A stretch of DNA of 64,000 bases from Polyangium sp. 6x1 (GTDB lineage Bacteria; Myxococcota_A; Polyangia; Polyangiales; Polyangiaceae), in assembly GCF_029946515.1 (NCBI RefSeq), contig NZ_JARZHH010000026.1, positions 1 through 64,000 on the forward strand, given 5' to 3'. The notes beneath the pieces are model-generated. The model saw only the letters and a list, made by a program, of their open reading frames with translations. It was not told the origin of the DNA and searched no databases. Below are positions 54,104 through 64,000 of this stretch, piece by piece. Positions within the stretch are counted from its first letter, which is position 1; each line of letters opens with the position of its first letter. The translations under genes and the position numbers were made by a program.

Positions 54104-54541
54104 TCAAGGACCGCCTTTGCGCCCATCGCCTGCGCGGTTTCTCGGGCCCGACTCCGCGCTCGGGTTCGGCTTGCCGGTCGCGCGTTTGCGCACGAGCGGC
54201 AGCACGGCCAGGATCTCCGCTTCGAGCTCCCCGTAGGCGAGCTCGTCCACGCCCGGACGCACGATCACCACGACGTCGACGCCTCGCGGAAACGACGCCA
54301 CGTGCCGGCGAAAGACCTCACGGAGCAAGCGCTTGGCACGGTTGCGCTGAACGGCGCACCCCACCTTTCGCGACGCCACCACGCCGAGGCGTGTGGTCGT
54401 GTCGTCGGGGCGGGGGGCGATCAGGATCAGGAGGTGACGCGTCGTGACCCGGGCGCCGCCCTCCTGAACGCGCAGGAAATCAGGGCGGCGCCGTAACCGC
54501 TGGGCTCGCGTGAATGTTTGGCGAGGGCGTGGCTCGCCCAC
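54104..54541 (-). CDS. rnpA: Ribonuclease P protein component
   Basis: 145 aa from the GTG at 54541, 4 nt after the rpmH stop; longer starts would overlap rpmH entirely. Motifs: FTRAQRLRRRPDFLRVQ, RLGVVASRKVGCAVQRN and the RNR-type RNRAKRLLREVFRRH. The basic protein binds RNase P RNA and aids tRNA 5' processing. A ~25-residue C-terminal Pro/Arg/Gly tail extends past the usual end. The near-contact with rpmH indicates translational coupling, as in most bacteria. Confidence 0.93.
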   Translation of the reverse strand: MGEPRPRQTFTRAQRLRRRPDFLRVQEGGARVTTRHLLILIAPRPDDTTTRLGVVASRKVGCAVQRNRAKRLLREVFRRHVASFPRGVDVVVIVRPGVDELAYGELEAEILAVLPLVRKRATGKPNPSAESGPRNRAGDGRKGGP

Positions 54542-54545
54542 GACG

Positions 54546-54695
54546 TTACTTCTTGTAGATCGACGTTGCGAGGCGCGCGCGGCCCTTCCGCCGGCGGTTG
54601 TTGATGACCTTGCGGCCACCGCTCGTGGCCATGCGTGCCCGGAAGCCATGCGTACGCGCGCGGCGGGTGTTGTGGGGCTGGAACGTGCGCTTCAT
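54546..54695 (-). CDS. rpmH: 50S ribosomal protein L34
   Basis: 49 aa from the ATG at 54695. The sequence begins [19 protein letters not shown] and continues with [19 protein letters not shown], which is the diagnostic L34 pattern; the C-terminal ATSIYKK is a slight extension. First gene of the cluster; its promoter lies at 54735-54764. dnaA, often found upstream, is not here; a divergent OmpA-like gene occupies that place. Confidence 0.97.
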   Translation of the reverse strand: MKRTFQPHNTRRARTHGFRARMATSGGRKVINNRRRKGRARLATSIYKK

Positions 54696-54734
54696 CGTAG
54701 GACCCTTCGGAACCCTTCGTTTTTCGGGGCGCGC

Positions 54735-54764
54735 AAAGTAAGCACAGGTCCGCCTGCTGGTCAA
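54735..54764 (-). promoter_or_regulatory. Sigma-70 promoter of the rpmH cluster
   Basis: On the minus strand -35 TTGACC (54764-54759, 5/6 match) and a -10-like TACTTT (54740-54735) are separated by 18 nt. The predicted leader to rpmH is about 35 nt. The remaining interval to 54993, before the divergent OmpA-like gene, holds no recognisable gene. Confidence 0.65.
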
Positions 54765-54993
54765 GACCGCGAAACGGCCTGGATCGCGCGTCGTCTGTCT
54801 GACCTGATCACGGCCCGCTGGCAAGGGAGGAGACGGGCTCGTGCTTGAGGGCCCTCCCTACACCGCAAGACATTCCATGTGCCCGCACGCCTGGTGTAGC
54901 CTCCGCTTGCACGGGGGTCCGGTGATGAAACGCGCGTGATCGCGGCCGGGCCCCTCGCTTCCGCGCGCAGCGCGCCGAGGAGACGCCGAAGAC

Positions 54994-56811
54994 ATGGCCC
55001 AAGTCGACCATCCCCGAGCCCGATCGTCCGCCGGTGACACCGCGGCGCGAGGCCCCTCCGACGAGCGCGCGGCCACGCCCCGTCGCCCGTCCCTCCTGCG
55101 CCGCGTTGCATCGGCTTGCTCGGCCGCCCTCGCGGCTGCGGCGTGCCTCCTCGCGCCCGCCGAGGCCGACGCGCAGCAGTCGACGATGTACCTCGATCGC
55201 CTCTTCATCGGCGGCGCGCCCGAGGACGCGATCGGCCTCTGGCGTCCGCAGTTCAACCCGCAGACGCGGTTCTTCGGCCAGCTCGGCATGGGCTTCGCGC
55301 TGAACCCGTTCCGCATCGAGAACCACCAGGACGATCCGCGGAACGCCGGCATCTTCACCCAGCGCAGCAGCGCGCCCGTCGGCCCGCAGCTCATCAGCTA
55401 CCTCGACGTCGGCATCGAGGTCCTCGAGCGCTTCGCGTTCCAGGTGAACCTGCCGGTCATCCTCTTTCAGGACGGAGGCACGACGTACCTCGCGCAGGTC
55501 TCGGGATCGCAGCCGGTCAGCATGCGGACCGTGGCGCCCATGGATATGCGCCTCGACGGACGCGTGCTGCTTTGGCGGAACCCCGCGCGCAGCTTCAAGC
55601 TCGGCCTCGAAGGCGCGATCTGGCTGCCGACGGGTGACAACGACTCGTTCGGCGGCGATCAGAGCGTGAGCGGCGGCTTCCAGGTCGCGGCCGAGTACGA
55701 CCTCAAGAGCTTCTTCTTCGTCTTCAACACGGGCCTGCAGTTCCGTCCCGCGGGCGGCGTGAACGACTTCAAATCCGGCTCCGAGTGGCGCTGGGGCGTC
55801 GGCGGCTTCTTGCCGCTGCGCGGCGGCGCGCTCCGCCTCGGCGCGCAGATCTTCGGCTCGACGGGCATCACCGACGACACGTTCTTCGACGTCGACAACA
55901 CGCCGATCGAGTGGATGGTCGAGGGCCGTTACGCCTTCGATCAGAAGAAGCGCGCGTGGGTCGGCGCGGGCGGCGGCACGCGCATCACGCCTGGATACGC
56001 GCCGGATTTCCGCGTCGTCGCGACCGTCGGGTACGCGTTCCCGATCAAGGACACGAACCCGCCGTCGCCTGGAAAGCGCTTCAAGACGGGCCGCTGGGCC
56101 GAGCACGGCGCGGACACGGACAAGGACGGGTTGCCGGACGACGTCGATCTGTGCCCGACGGATCCCGAGGATCACAAGCCGCCGAACACGGACGACGGTT
56201 GCCCGCAGCCGCCCGATCGCGACGGCGACGGCATCCCCGACAACGTCGACAAGTGCCCCGACACGCCCGAGGACTTCGACAAGGTCGACGATCAGGACGG
56301 CTGCCCCGAGGACGATCCCGACAAGGACGGCATCAGCGACGCGAAGGACGCATGCCCGAAGGAGCCCGGCGACGCGAACCCCGACGCGGAGAAAAACGGC
56401 TGCCCGACCTTCATCCGCAGGGTGACCGGCTCGAACGAGATCCAGATCCTCAAGAAGGTCGAGTTCCTCACGGGCAAGTCGACCATCTTGCAGCAGAGCT
56501 ATCCGATCCTCGACGAGGTCGTGCGCCTTCTCAAGGTGAACCCCGAGATCAAGCACCTCGCGATCGAGGGCCACACGGACAACCGCGGCTCGGATGATCT
56601 CAACGAGAAGCTCTCGTCCGATCGCGCGAACGCCGTGATGGAGTACCTCATCAAGAAGGGCGGCATCGCGGCGGATCGCCTGAGCGCCGCCGGCTTCGGC
56701 CCGCGCAAGCCCATCGCCGACAACAACACGGCCGCCGGACGGCAGACCAACCGGCGCGTCGAGTTCCACATCCGCGACAAGGCGGCGGATGTCACGCCGC
56801 CCAGCCAATAG
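54994..56811 (+). CDS. OmpA-family protein with thrombospondin type-3 repeats
   Basis: 605 aa. An N-terminal extension of ~35 residues precedes the signal peptide (cleavage near ADA-QQ). Residues ~60-365 form an outer-membrane barrel. Then ~370-475 holds calcium-type TSP3 repeats rich in Asp (DTDKDGLPDDVDLCP, DRDGDGIPDNVDKCPDTP, DPDKDGISDAKDACP). The C-terminal ~120 residues are an OmpA peptidoglycan-binding domain (LAIEGHTDNRGSDDLNEKLS, RLSAAGFGPRKPI). It links the outer membrane to the wall. It overlaps the next gene by 23 nt. Confidence 0.93.
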   Translation: MAQVDHPRARSSAGDTAARGPSDERAATPRRPSLLRRVASACSAALAAAACLLAPAEADAQQSTMYLDRLFIGGAPEDAIGLWRPQFNPQTRFFGQLGMGFALNPFRIENHQDDPRNAGIFTQRSSAPVGPQLISYLDVGIEVLERFAFQVNLPVILFQDGGTTYLAQVSGSQPVSMRTVAPMDMRLDGRVLLWRNPARSFKLGLEGAIWLPTGDNDSFGGDQSVSGGFQVAAEYDLKSFFFVFNTGLQFRPAGGVNDFKSGSEWRWGVGGFLPLRGGALRLGAQIFGSTGITDDTFFDVDNTPIEWMVEGRYAFDQKKRAWVGAGGGTRITPGYAPDFRVVATVGYAFPIKDTNPPSPGKRFKTGRWAEHGADTDKDGLPDDVDLCPTDPEDHKPPNTDDGCPQPPDRDGDGIPDNVDKCPDTPEDFDKVDDQDGCPEDDPDKDGISDAKDACPKEPGDANPDAEKNGCPTFIRRVTGSNEIQILKKVEFLTGKSTILQQSYPILDEVVRLLKVNPEIKHLAIEGHTDNRGSDDLNEKLSSDRANAVMEYLIKKGGIAADRLSAAGFGPRKPIADNNTAAGRQTNRRVEFHIRDKAADVTPPSQ

Positions 56812-57100
56812 CGGCCTCGCCGCGCTCCTCCTTGCGCTCGCCGCCGTCCTCGGCGCAGGGTGCGAGAAGGAGCGCGGCTCGCCTTACGCGTGCACCTGTA
56901 CGTTCCTCACGGACTTCGACGACAACTCCGGGAGCGAGGTGACCGTGTGCTCGCCCTCCGCCGAGCGCGCCCCGGATTTCGCCCGGGGCTGCGCGCAGTC
57001 CGGGGCGCCGGCGCCGGTGGAAAAGTGTACCTGCAAGGTCGAAAAAGGGTCCGGGACGTGTGAGGTCGGCCTCTGTCGGAATCGGCCGCGCGGCGAGTGA
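56789..57100 (+). CDS. Small Cys-rich lipoprotein
   Basis: 103 aa. Its start lies 23 nt inside the OmpA gene. A lipoprotein signal ends at LGAGC. The mature part has eight further Cys in pairs (ACTCTF, VCSPS, RGCAQ, KCTCK, TCEVG, LCRNR), suggesting disulfide-rich folding. The family is not recognised. Being coupled to an OmpA-type anchor, it is likely an outer-membrane accessory protein. Confidence 0.72.
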   Translation: MSRRPANSGLAALLLALAAVLGAGCEKERGSPYACTCTFLTDFDDNSGSEVTVCSPSAERAPDFARGCAQSGAPAPVEKCTCKVEKGSGTCEVGLCRNRPRGE

Positions 57101-57146
57101 AATCCGCGTGCATCGCGGCTCCACGCGGGCCGTCGAAGAAGGCACA

Positions 57147-57809
57147 ATGGTCATGATGAAGCACGCCTTTGCCCTGGTGCTCGCCCTCGTCGTCCCCGGC
57201 GTCGCGCTCGCCGCCGAGTCGACCCGCCCCGAGTCGAAGCCGAAGCCCGAGGTCTCGCGTTCGAGCGGCTTCGTCACCATCGCGTGCAACCCGGGCTGCG
57301 AGGGCGTCCTCGTCGACGGCAAATCGATCGGGCCTTCCCCGATCGTGCGCGCGGAGCTCCCTGCCGGGACGCACAAGCTCACGCTGCGCCGCAAGGGATA
57401 CGAGGAGAAGAAGGTCGAGGTCGTGGTGAAGCCGGGCGAAACCGCGCTCCTCAACGTCGCGCTCTCGCAGCAAGCGGCGCCTCCGGCCGAGCCTCCGCCG
57501 GACATCGCGGCGCGCGTCGCGGCGAAGATGATCAAGGCCGACGGGTTTCTCTCGCTCGTCTGCGATCCGGCCTGTGATCAGGTGATCGTCGACGGCAAGC
57601 GCAAGCTCGGCCCCGCGCCGCACACGAACGTGTCGCTCCCCCCGGGCAACCACGAGATCACGATCCAGCGCAAGGGCGCGAAGGACAAGGTGATCACCGT
57701 GAACCTCATCCCCGGACAAACCACGGCGTTCAAGGTCGCGATGCAGACCGAAGCCGAGCGCACCGTGATCCCCGCGAAGGCGCCAGCCCCGCAGCAGCCG
57801 CGGCGCTGA
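57147..57809 (+). CDS. PEGA-domain protein with two CxPxC repeats
   Basis: 220 aa from the ATG at 57147, with GAAGAAGG 7 nt upstream. A signal peptide (cleavage near ALA-AES) is followed by two PEGA-type repeats: ACNPGCEGVLVDGKSIG (~46-110) and VCDPACDQVIVDGKRK (~130-195). Each repeat begins with a conserved Cys-x-Pro-x-Cys, not a usual part of PEGA domains. It ends in a Pro/Gln tail. A periplasmic or surface protein of unknown function, just after the OmpA/Cys-rich lipoprotein pair. Confidence 0.82.
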   Translation: MVMMKHAFALVLALVVPGVALAAESTRPESKPKPEVSRSSGFVTIACNPGCEGVLVDGKSIGPSPIVRAELPAGTHKLTLRRKGYEEKKVEVVVKPGETALLNVALSQQAAPPAEPPPDIAARVAAKMIKADGFLSLVCDPACDQVIVDGKRKLGPAPHTNVSLPPGNHEITIQRKGAKDKVITVNLIPGQTTAFKVAMQTEAERTVIPAKAPAPQQPRR

Positions 57810-57812
57810 TCT

Positions 57813-59897
<2,085 letters not shown>

Positions 59898-59965
59898 GCG
59901 AGAGCACCTAGGGCATCGCGCACCCGGCGGGAAGGCGAATTCCCGGCATTCCCTGACGCCTGGTT

Positions 59966-61207
59966 TCAGGCCTTGCCGAGCACGAGCGCGCAGTTGTGCC
60001 CGCCGAAGCCCGCCGAGCACTTCGCCGCCCAGCCGACGGGCGCGGGCCTTCTGTCCCGCACGACGTCGAGCGAGCCGAGCTCCGGATCGAGCTCGTCGAT
60101 GTTGATCGACGGATGCAGCACTTGATCCCGCAGCGAACACACGACCGCGATCGTCTCGGCCGCGCCCGCGCCCCCGAGCAGGTGGCCGATCATCGATTTC
60201 GTCGCCGAGATCGGGATCCGCGCGAGCCGCTCGCCGAAGACGCGGCGGAACGCGAGGATCTCGGCCATGTCGCCCTGCGGCGTCGAGGTCGCGTGCGGGT
60301 TGATGTAATCGATCGCCTCGGGGCCGATGCCGGCGCGCTGGAGCGCGCGTTCGAGCGCGAGCGCGAGGCCGAGGCCCTCGGGGTGCGGGCGCGTGAGGTG
60401 CTCGGCGTCCGTCGTCATGCCGAAGCCGCCGACGACCGCGAGCGGCTTCGCCCCGCGCCGCTTGGCGTGTTCTTCCTCTTCGAGCACGAGCGCGCCGGCG
60501 CCTTCGCCCATGACGAACCCCTGGCGCCGCTTGTCGAACGGCCGGCTCGCGCGGGTCGGATCGCCCTCGAACGCCTTCGAGAGCGCGCGCGCATTGCCGA
60601 AGCCGGCCACGGTGTTCTGACGCGTCGCCGCCTCCGCGCCGCCGGCGATCATCACGTCGGCCTCGCCGGCCTCGATGAGCAGCGCGCTCGTCGCGATCGA
60701 ATGCGTGCCCGTCGCGCATGCGCTCGCCAGGCTGTAGGACGGGCCCATGAAGCCATAACGCATCGAAATGAGCGCAGCCGCGCCGTTCGGCATGACGCCC
60801 GGCACGAAATACGGCGACACCGCGCGCGGGCCGCGCTCGTTGCTTCGAGCGATCTGCTCCTCGAAGATGTCGACTGATCCCATGCCCGTCGACATCAAGC
60901 AGCCGACGCGCTGCCGCAGGGCGGCGGGCTCCTTGTCGAGCCCGGCCATGAGCACGGCCTCGACGGCCGCGCCGAGGCTGAAATGCGTCACGCGGCCGTA
61001 GACCTCGGCCTCCTTCGGGGACATGAACCGCGACACGTCGAAATCGCCCACGCTCGCGGCGATGTCGCTGCGGAGTTTGTCCGTGGGGAACTCGCGGATG
61101 TACGAGACGCCCGAGCGCCCGGCGAGCAAGCTCTCCCAGAAGGTCGGGACGTCGGAGCCGACGGGGCTCACGACGCCCATTCCGGTGACGACGACGCGGC
61201 GGGGCAT
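59966..61207 (-). CDS. Beta-ketoacyl-ACP synthase (KAS II/FabF-like)
   Basis: 413 aa from the ATG at 61207. The thiolase-fold condensing enzyme has catalytic Cys164 (SACATGTHS), His305 ([11 protein letters not shown]), Lys337 and His342 ([15 protein letters not shown]). It joins an acyl chain and malonyl-ACP. It is a stand-alone gene, not a modular PKS domain. Context (FAAL, methyltransferase and ACP immediately upstream) points to a special lipid/polyketide rather than housekeeping fatty acid synthesis. 10 bp separate it from the ACP stop. Confidence 0.92.
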   Translation of the reverse strand: MPRRVVVTGMGVVSPVGSDVPTFWESLLAGRSGVSYIREFPTDKLRSDIAASVGDFDVSRFMSPKEAEVYGRVTHFSLGAAVEAVLMAGLDKEPAALRQRVGCLMSTGMGSVDIFEEQIARSNERGPRAVSPYFVPGVMPNGAAALISMRYGFMGPSYSLASACATGTHSIATSALLIEAGEADVMIAGGAEAATRQNTVAGFGNARALSKAFEGDPTRASRPFDKRRQGFVMGEGAGALVLEEEEHAKRRGAKPLAVVGGFGMTTDAEHLTRPHPEGLGLALALERALQRAGIGPEAIDYINPHATSTPQGDMAEILAFRRVFGERLARIPISATKSMIGHLLGGAGAAETIAVVCSLRDQVLHPSINIDELDPELGSLDVVRDRRPAPVGWAAKCSAGFGGHNCALVLGKA

Positions 61208-61217
61208 GGGGGAGGGA

Positions 61218-61469
61218 TCAGCCGCCGGCGGCGAGCCGGGCCTCCACCTTCTTGCAGAGATCACCGACCGTGATGAGCTCGACGAGGTCCTCGTCCGGGA
61301 TCACGATCCCAAGCTCGGTCTCGAGCTCCCCGATGATCTGCATCACGGAGAGCGAGTCGATGCCGAGCTCGCTGATCTTCGACGCAGACGTCACGTTCGG
61401 GAAGGGGCGCTTGTCGACGCGCGCGGCCACGGTCTTGAACATCTCGAGCAGATCGCGCTTCTCACTCAT
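61218..61469 (-). CDS. Acyl carrier protein
   Basis: 83 aa. The phosphopantetheine site is ELGIDSLSVMQ (Ser39), with helix II continuing as IIGELETELGIVIPDEDL. Acidic, four-helix fold. Starts 3 nt after the methyltransferase stop and is 10 bp from the ketosynthase. It is presumably a dedicated carrier of this operon: the FAAL upstream loads it and the ketosynthase condenses on it. Confidence 0.93.
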   Translation of the reverse strand: MSEKRDLLEMFKTVAARVDKRPFPNVTSASKISELGIDSLSVMQIIGELETELGIVIPDEDLVELITVGDLCKKVEARLAAGG

Positions 61470-61472
61470 GTC

Positions 61473-62357
61473 TCAGCCAATCCTCTCGAGCTCCATCTGG
61501 ACGAGGGAGCTGTAGTGGATGTCGAATGCGCGGACGCAGGTGGAGAGGTACCGGTCGTAATCCTCGAAGACCTTGTCGCCCCACTTCGTCCGGATCGTCG
61601 TCTCGTTCAGGCGGAGGCGCCGGAGCCACTCCGCCGTCGTGCGCTGGTAATGCTCGCGCCGCGTGTGGAGCGTCTTGACCTCCCACCAGGGATTGATGGC
61701 CTGGATGAGCTCGTCGAGCCGCGGGTTCAGACCGTTCGGGAAGATCTCCTTCGACGAGAACGAGAAATCCTCGAGGTCCTTTCGCGTATCGGCGGCGAGC
61801 CCGCCCCAGGGCCGCATCTTCGGCGTGCGATTGCGCAGGATCGCCTGGAAGCCGAACGACGAGCCCGGCTTCGTGATCTTCCAGCACTTCTCGAAATAAC
61901 GCCGGTAGATGTCGACGGCCTTGCCCTGCCGCGCTTCCTCGAGCGAGCAGAGATGGTCGATCATGCAGATCGAGATGAGGCCGTCGAACGTCTCGGTCGT
62001 CTCCCATTGCATGAAATCGGCCGCGACACACTCGACGCCCGGGATGCTCCGGCGATTCACCTCCGCGGCCATCGCGCGCGAGAGCGTGATCCCCACGGCC
62101 CGGTCGACCTTGCGCGTCGTCGCGAGGTACTCGACACACGCGCCCCAGCCGCAGCCGATGTCGAGCACGGATTTGCCCGGGCCGGCTTTCGCGTACTCGC
62201 TGAGGATCCGCAGCTTGTTGAGCTGCGCGGCCTCGAGCGATTGATCGGGCGACTCGAAGACCGCGCACGTGTAGTTCATGCGCTCGTCGAGCCAGAGGCG
62301 GAAGAACTCGTTGGAGACGTCGTAGCTGATCTCGACGTCCGCTTGGCTGGATCCCAT
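61473..62357 (-). CDS. SAM-dependent methyltransferase of the cyclopropane-fatty-acid-synthase family
   Basis: 294 aa from the ATG at 62357, whose first base overlaps the FAAL stop (TGATG). N-terminal YDVSNEFFRLWLDERMNYTC matches the CFA/mycolic-acid methyltransferase entry region. SAM motif I is VLDIGCGWG (~65-72). The usual ExxGH-type segment after motif III reads CMIDHLCS, so the catalytic Glu appears replaced by Asp and the His is absent. It therefore belongs to the family but may catalyse C-methylation rather than ring formation. Substrate is likely an acyl chain on the adjacent ACP. Confidence 0.82.
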   Translation of the reverse strand: MGSSQADVEISYDVSNEFFRLWLDERMNYTCAVFESPDQSLEAAQLNKLRILSEYAKAGPGKSVLDIGCGWGACVEYLATTRKVDRAVGITLSRAMAAEVNRRSIPGVECVAADFMQWETTETFDGLISICMIDHLCSLEEARQGKAVDIYRRYFEKCWKITKPGSSFGFQAILRNRTPKMRPWGGLAADTRKDLEDFSFSSKEIFPNGLNPRLDELIQAINPWWEVKTLHTRREHYQRTTAEWLRRLRLNETTIRTKWGDKVFEDYDRYLSTCVRAFDIHYSSLVQMELERIG

Positions 62358-64000
62358 CAGAGAGCTCCTCGGGTTTCGGTCTCCCGGGCCGGCGCGCGGG
62401 GAGAAGGAACGGAAGGGGAATCAAAGGGCGCGCCCGTGTCCTCGCTCGCCTCCGCCGCGAGCTCGAGCTGCCCGTTTTCGAGGCGCATCTTCGTCTCGCG
62501 GCGGCGCACCTTGCCGCTCGACGTCTTCGGCAGCGTGCCGCGCTTGATCAGCACGACCTCGGCGAGCTGCACGCCGAGCTCGGCCCGCACCGCGTGCGTG
62601 ACCGCCTCGACGAGCGCGCGTTTCGCGTCACCGAGCCGTCGCGACTCGGCCACGAGCACGGCCTCCTCCGCGCCGCTCGCGCCGCGCCGCGCGAAGGCCA
62701 CGCATTGCCCGTCGCGAATGCCGTCGACGGTGCAGGCCACACGCTCGATGTCCTGCGGGTAGTGGTTTTTCCCGTTCAGGATGATGAGGTCCTTCGAGCG
62801 GCCGCAGATGTAGACGTTGCCATCGGCGCGGTATCCGAGGTCGCCCGTGCGCAAAGCGCCGCCGCCGAACGTCTCGGCCGTCGCCTCGGCGTCGCCGAAA
62901 TACCCCGCGGTCACGCTCGGCCCACGCAGCCAGATCTCGCCGACCTGACGCTCGCCGAGCGGCGCGCCGTCCGGGCCGACGATCGAGATCTCGTGTCCGG
63001 GGAAGGCACGCCCGCACGAGACGAGCTCGAGCGAAGGCGCCTCGTCCTTCGCCGGCTCAGCCTTGCCGCTCTTCATCGTGGCGAGGTCGATCCGATCCGT
63101 CGTGAGGGGCTTGCCGAGATCGTGGAACGTCACGGCGAGCGTCGCCTCGGCCATGCCGTAGCAGGGCAGGATGCTCTCGGGCGAGAGCCCGTTTTTCGCG
63201 AACCGCGCGAGGAAGGCGCGCAGCACGTCGGCCTGGATCGGCTCGGCGCCGCAGCCGAGCGCGCGCATGCACGAGAGATCCCAGCCGCCGGCCTGGCCCT
63301 CCGTCACGGCGCGTGTCGCCAGCGCGTACGCGAAGTTTGGCGCGAACGTGATCGTGCCGCGGAAGCGGTGGATCGATTCGAGCCAGAGCGAGGGCCTGCG
63401 GATGAAGGACATCGTCGGCAGGAACATCACCTGCACGAGCGCGTAGACCGGCGCGACCACGAAGCCGATGAGGCCCATGTCGTGGTAGAGCGGCAGCCAC
63501 GAGACGCCGCGATCCTCGGGCGTCGAGCGCAGCCCGTCGAACATGATCGCGTGGCTGTTCACGCTCAGGTTCTCGTGCGTCACCATCACGCCCTTCGGGC
63601 GCGAGGTCGATCCCGAGGTGAACTGGAGGAACGCGAGATCCTCGCCGCGGACGTCGGGCAGCTCCGCGTGCGCGGAGCCCGGATCGATCGAGGCGAGGTC
63701 GCGCTCGAGCACGAGGCGGCTCCCTTCGCTCTGCGAGCCGAGCAGGTGCTCCTGGATGAGCGGGCGCAGCGCGTCGTTCGTCACGACCACGCGCGCGCCC
63801 GAGGCCGCGAGCACGTGACGCACGGTGTCGCCGTAGGCTTCGAGCTTGGCGAGGGTCGCGGGCGGATACATCGGCACGGCGACGAGGCCTGCCGTGAGCG
63901 CGCCGATGAAGGAGAGGACGAACTCGTCCGGCTCCGGGAGGATCAGCGCGACGCGATCGCCTTTCGACAGACCGAGCGCCAGGAACGCGCGGGCGCGGCG
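62357..64000 (-). CDS. Fatty acyl-AMP ligase (FAAL), 5' end outside window
   Basis: At least 547 codons are visible; the start lies beyond the right edge. The reading frame runs to the edge with SKGDRVALILPEPDEFVLSF. Adenylation motifs: FLQFTSGSTSRPKG (A3), SWLPLYHDMGLIG (A4), CYGMAEATLAVTF, RTGDLGYRADGNVYI and GKNHYPQDIE. FAPNFAYALATR is the FAAL-type variant. It activates a fatty acid as acyl-AMP and passes it to an ACP rather than CoA. The final ~35 residues are a polar tail. Confidence 0.9.
   Translation of the reverse strand, partial: RRARAFLALGLSKGDRVALILPEPDEFVLSFIGALTAGLVAVPMYPPATLAKLEAYGDTVRHVLAASGARVVVTNDALRPLIQEHLLGSQSEGSRLVLERDLASIDPGSAHAELPDVRGEDLAFLQFTSGSTSRPKGVMVTHENLSVNSHAIMFDGLRSTPEDRGVSWLPLYHDMGLIGFVVAPVYALVQVMFLPTMSFIRRPSLWLESIHRFRGTITFAPNFAYALATRAVTEGQAGGWDLSCMRALGCGAEPIQADVLRAFLARFAKNGLSPESILPCYGMAEATLAVTFHDLGKPLTTDRIDLATMKSGKAEPAKDEAPSLELVSCGRAFPGHEISIVGPDGAPLGERQVGEIWLRGPSVTAGYFGDAEATAETFGGGALRTGDLGYRADGNVYICGRSKDLIILNGKNHYPQDIERVACTVDGIRDGQCVAFARRGASGAEEAVLVAESRRLGDAKRALVEAVTHAVRAELGVQLAEVVLIKRGTLPKTSSGKVRRRETKMRLENGQLELAAEASEDTGAPFDSPSVPSPRAPARETETRGAL

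Overview
This 64 kb window is a high-GC chromosomal segment from a Gram-negative bacterium, most likely a myxobacterium of the Polyangiales/Sorangium type. That placement is inferred from gene content: an FHA-linked sigma-54 activator, several FHA and lipoprotein signalling genes, an S8 protease with a MYXO-CTERM-like tail, a thrombospondin-3/OmpA protein, an LVIVD-repeat lipoprotein, and coding sequence dominated by G/C third positions. I saw no phage, insertion sequence, integrase or CRISPR array. Apart from the right-edge lipid operon, the content looks like normal chromosome.

Layout. 1-710: 3' end of a 23S rRNA gene followed by two tandem 5S rRNA units, each with its own spacer and terminator. 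933-15024: a transglycosylase, tadA beside its tRNA-Arg(ACG) substrate, a P460-type cytochrome facing a PDZ-thioredoxin protein, a CoxE-like VWA protein, an acyl-CoA carboxylase subunit, an S8 protease, a CAP lipoprotein, nagZ and hutI. 15026-18374: an FHA sigma-54 activator and a long acyl-CoA dehydrogenase. 18581-26463: a two-component system divergent from a heavy-metal-type RND efflux operon, with direct-repeat operators in the shared promoter region. 26484-36060: recQ without its winged-helix domain, an amidase, a YqiA-like esterase, a PAS-STAS sensor, and an LVIVD lipoprotein plus di-heme peroxidase-like pair.

36142-50253 is a long minus-strand run. Read 5' to 3' it holds a zinc-ribbon/FHA protein, a VWA-FHA protein, a PP2C phosphatase, a three-FHA ABC transporter, a TonB-dependent receptor carrying a TonB C-terminal domain, a lipoprotein, a small zinc-ribbon protein, a V4R-like protein, an RsbR-type STAS protein and a KGG stress protein. 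It looks like phosphothreonine signalling linked to envelope transport.

50631-54695 is the conserved rpmH-rnpA-yidD-yidC-jag cluster followed by rplS on its own strong promoter. 54994-57809 encodes envelope proteins (OmpA/TSP3, Cys-rich lipoprotein, PEGA). 57813-59897 is a DUF255/YyaL-type protein. 59966 to the right edge is a tightly packed operon of fatty acyl-AMP ligase, cyclopropane-synthase-like methyltransferase, acyl carrier protein and ketosynthase. This is the best candidate for an undescribed biosynthetic system, but it is cut by the window edge.
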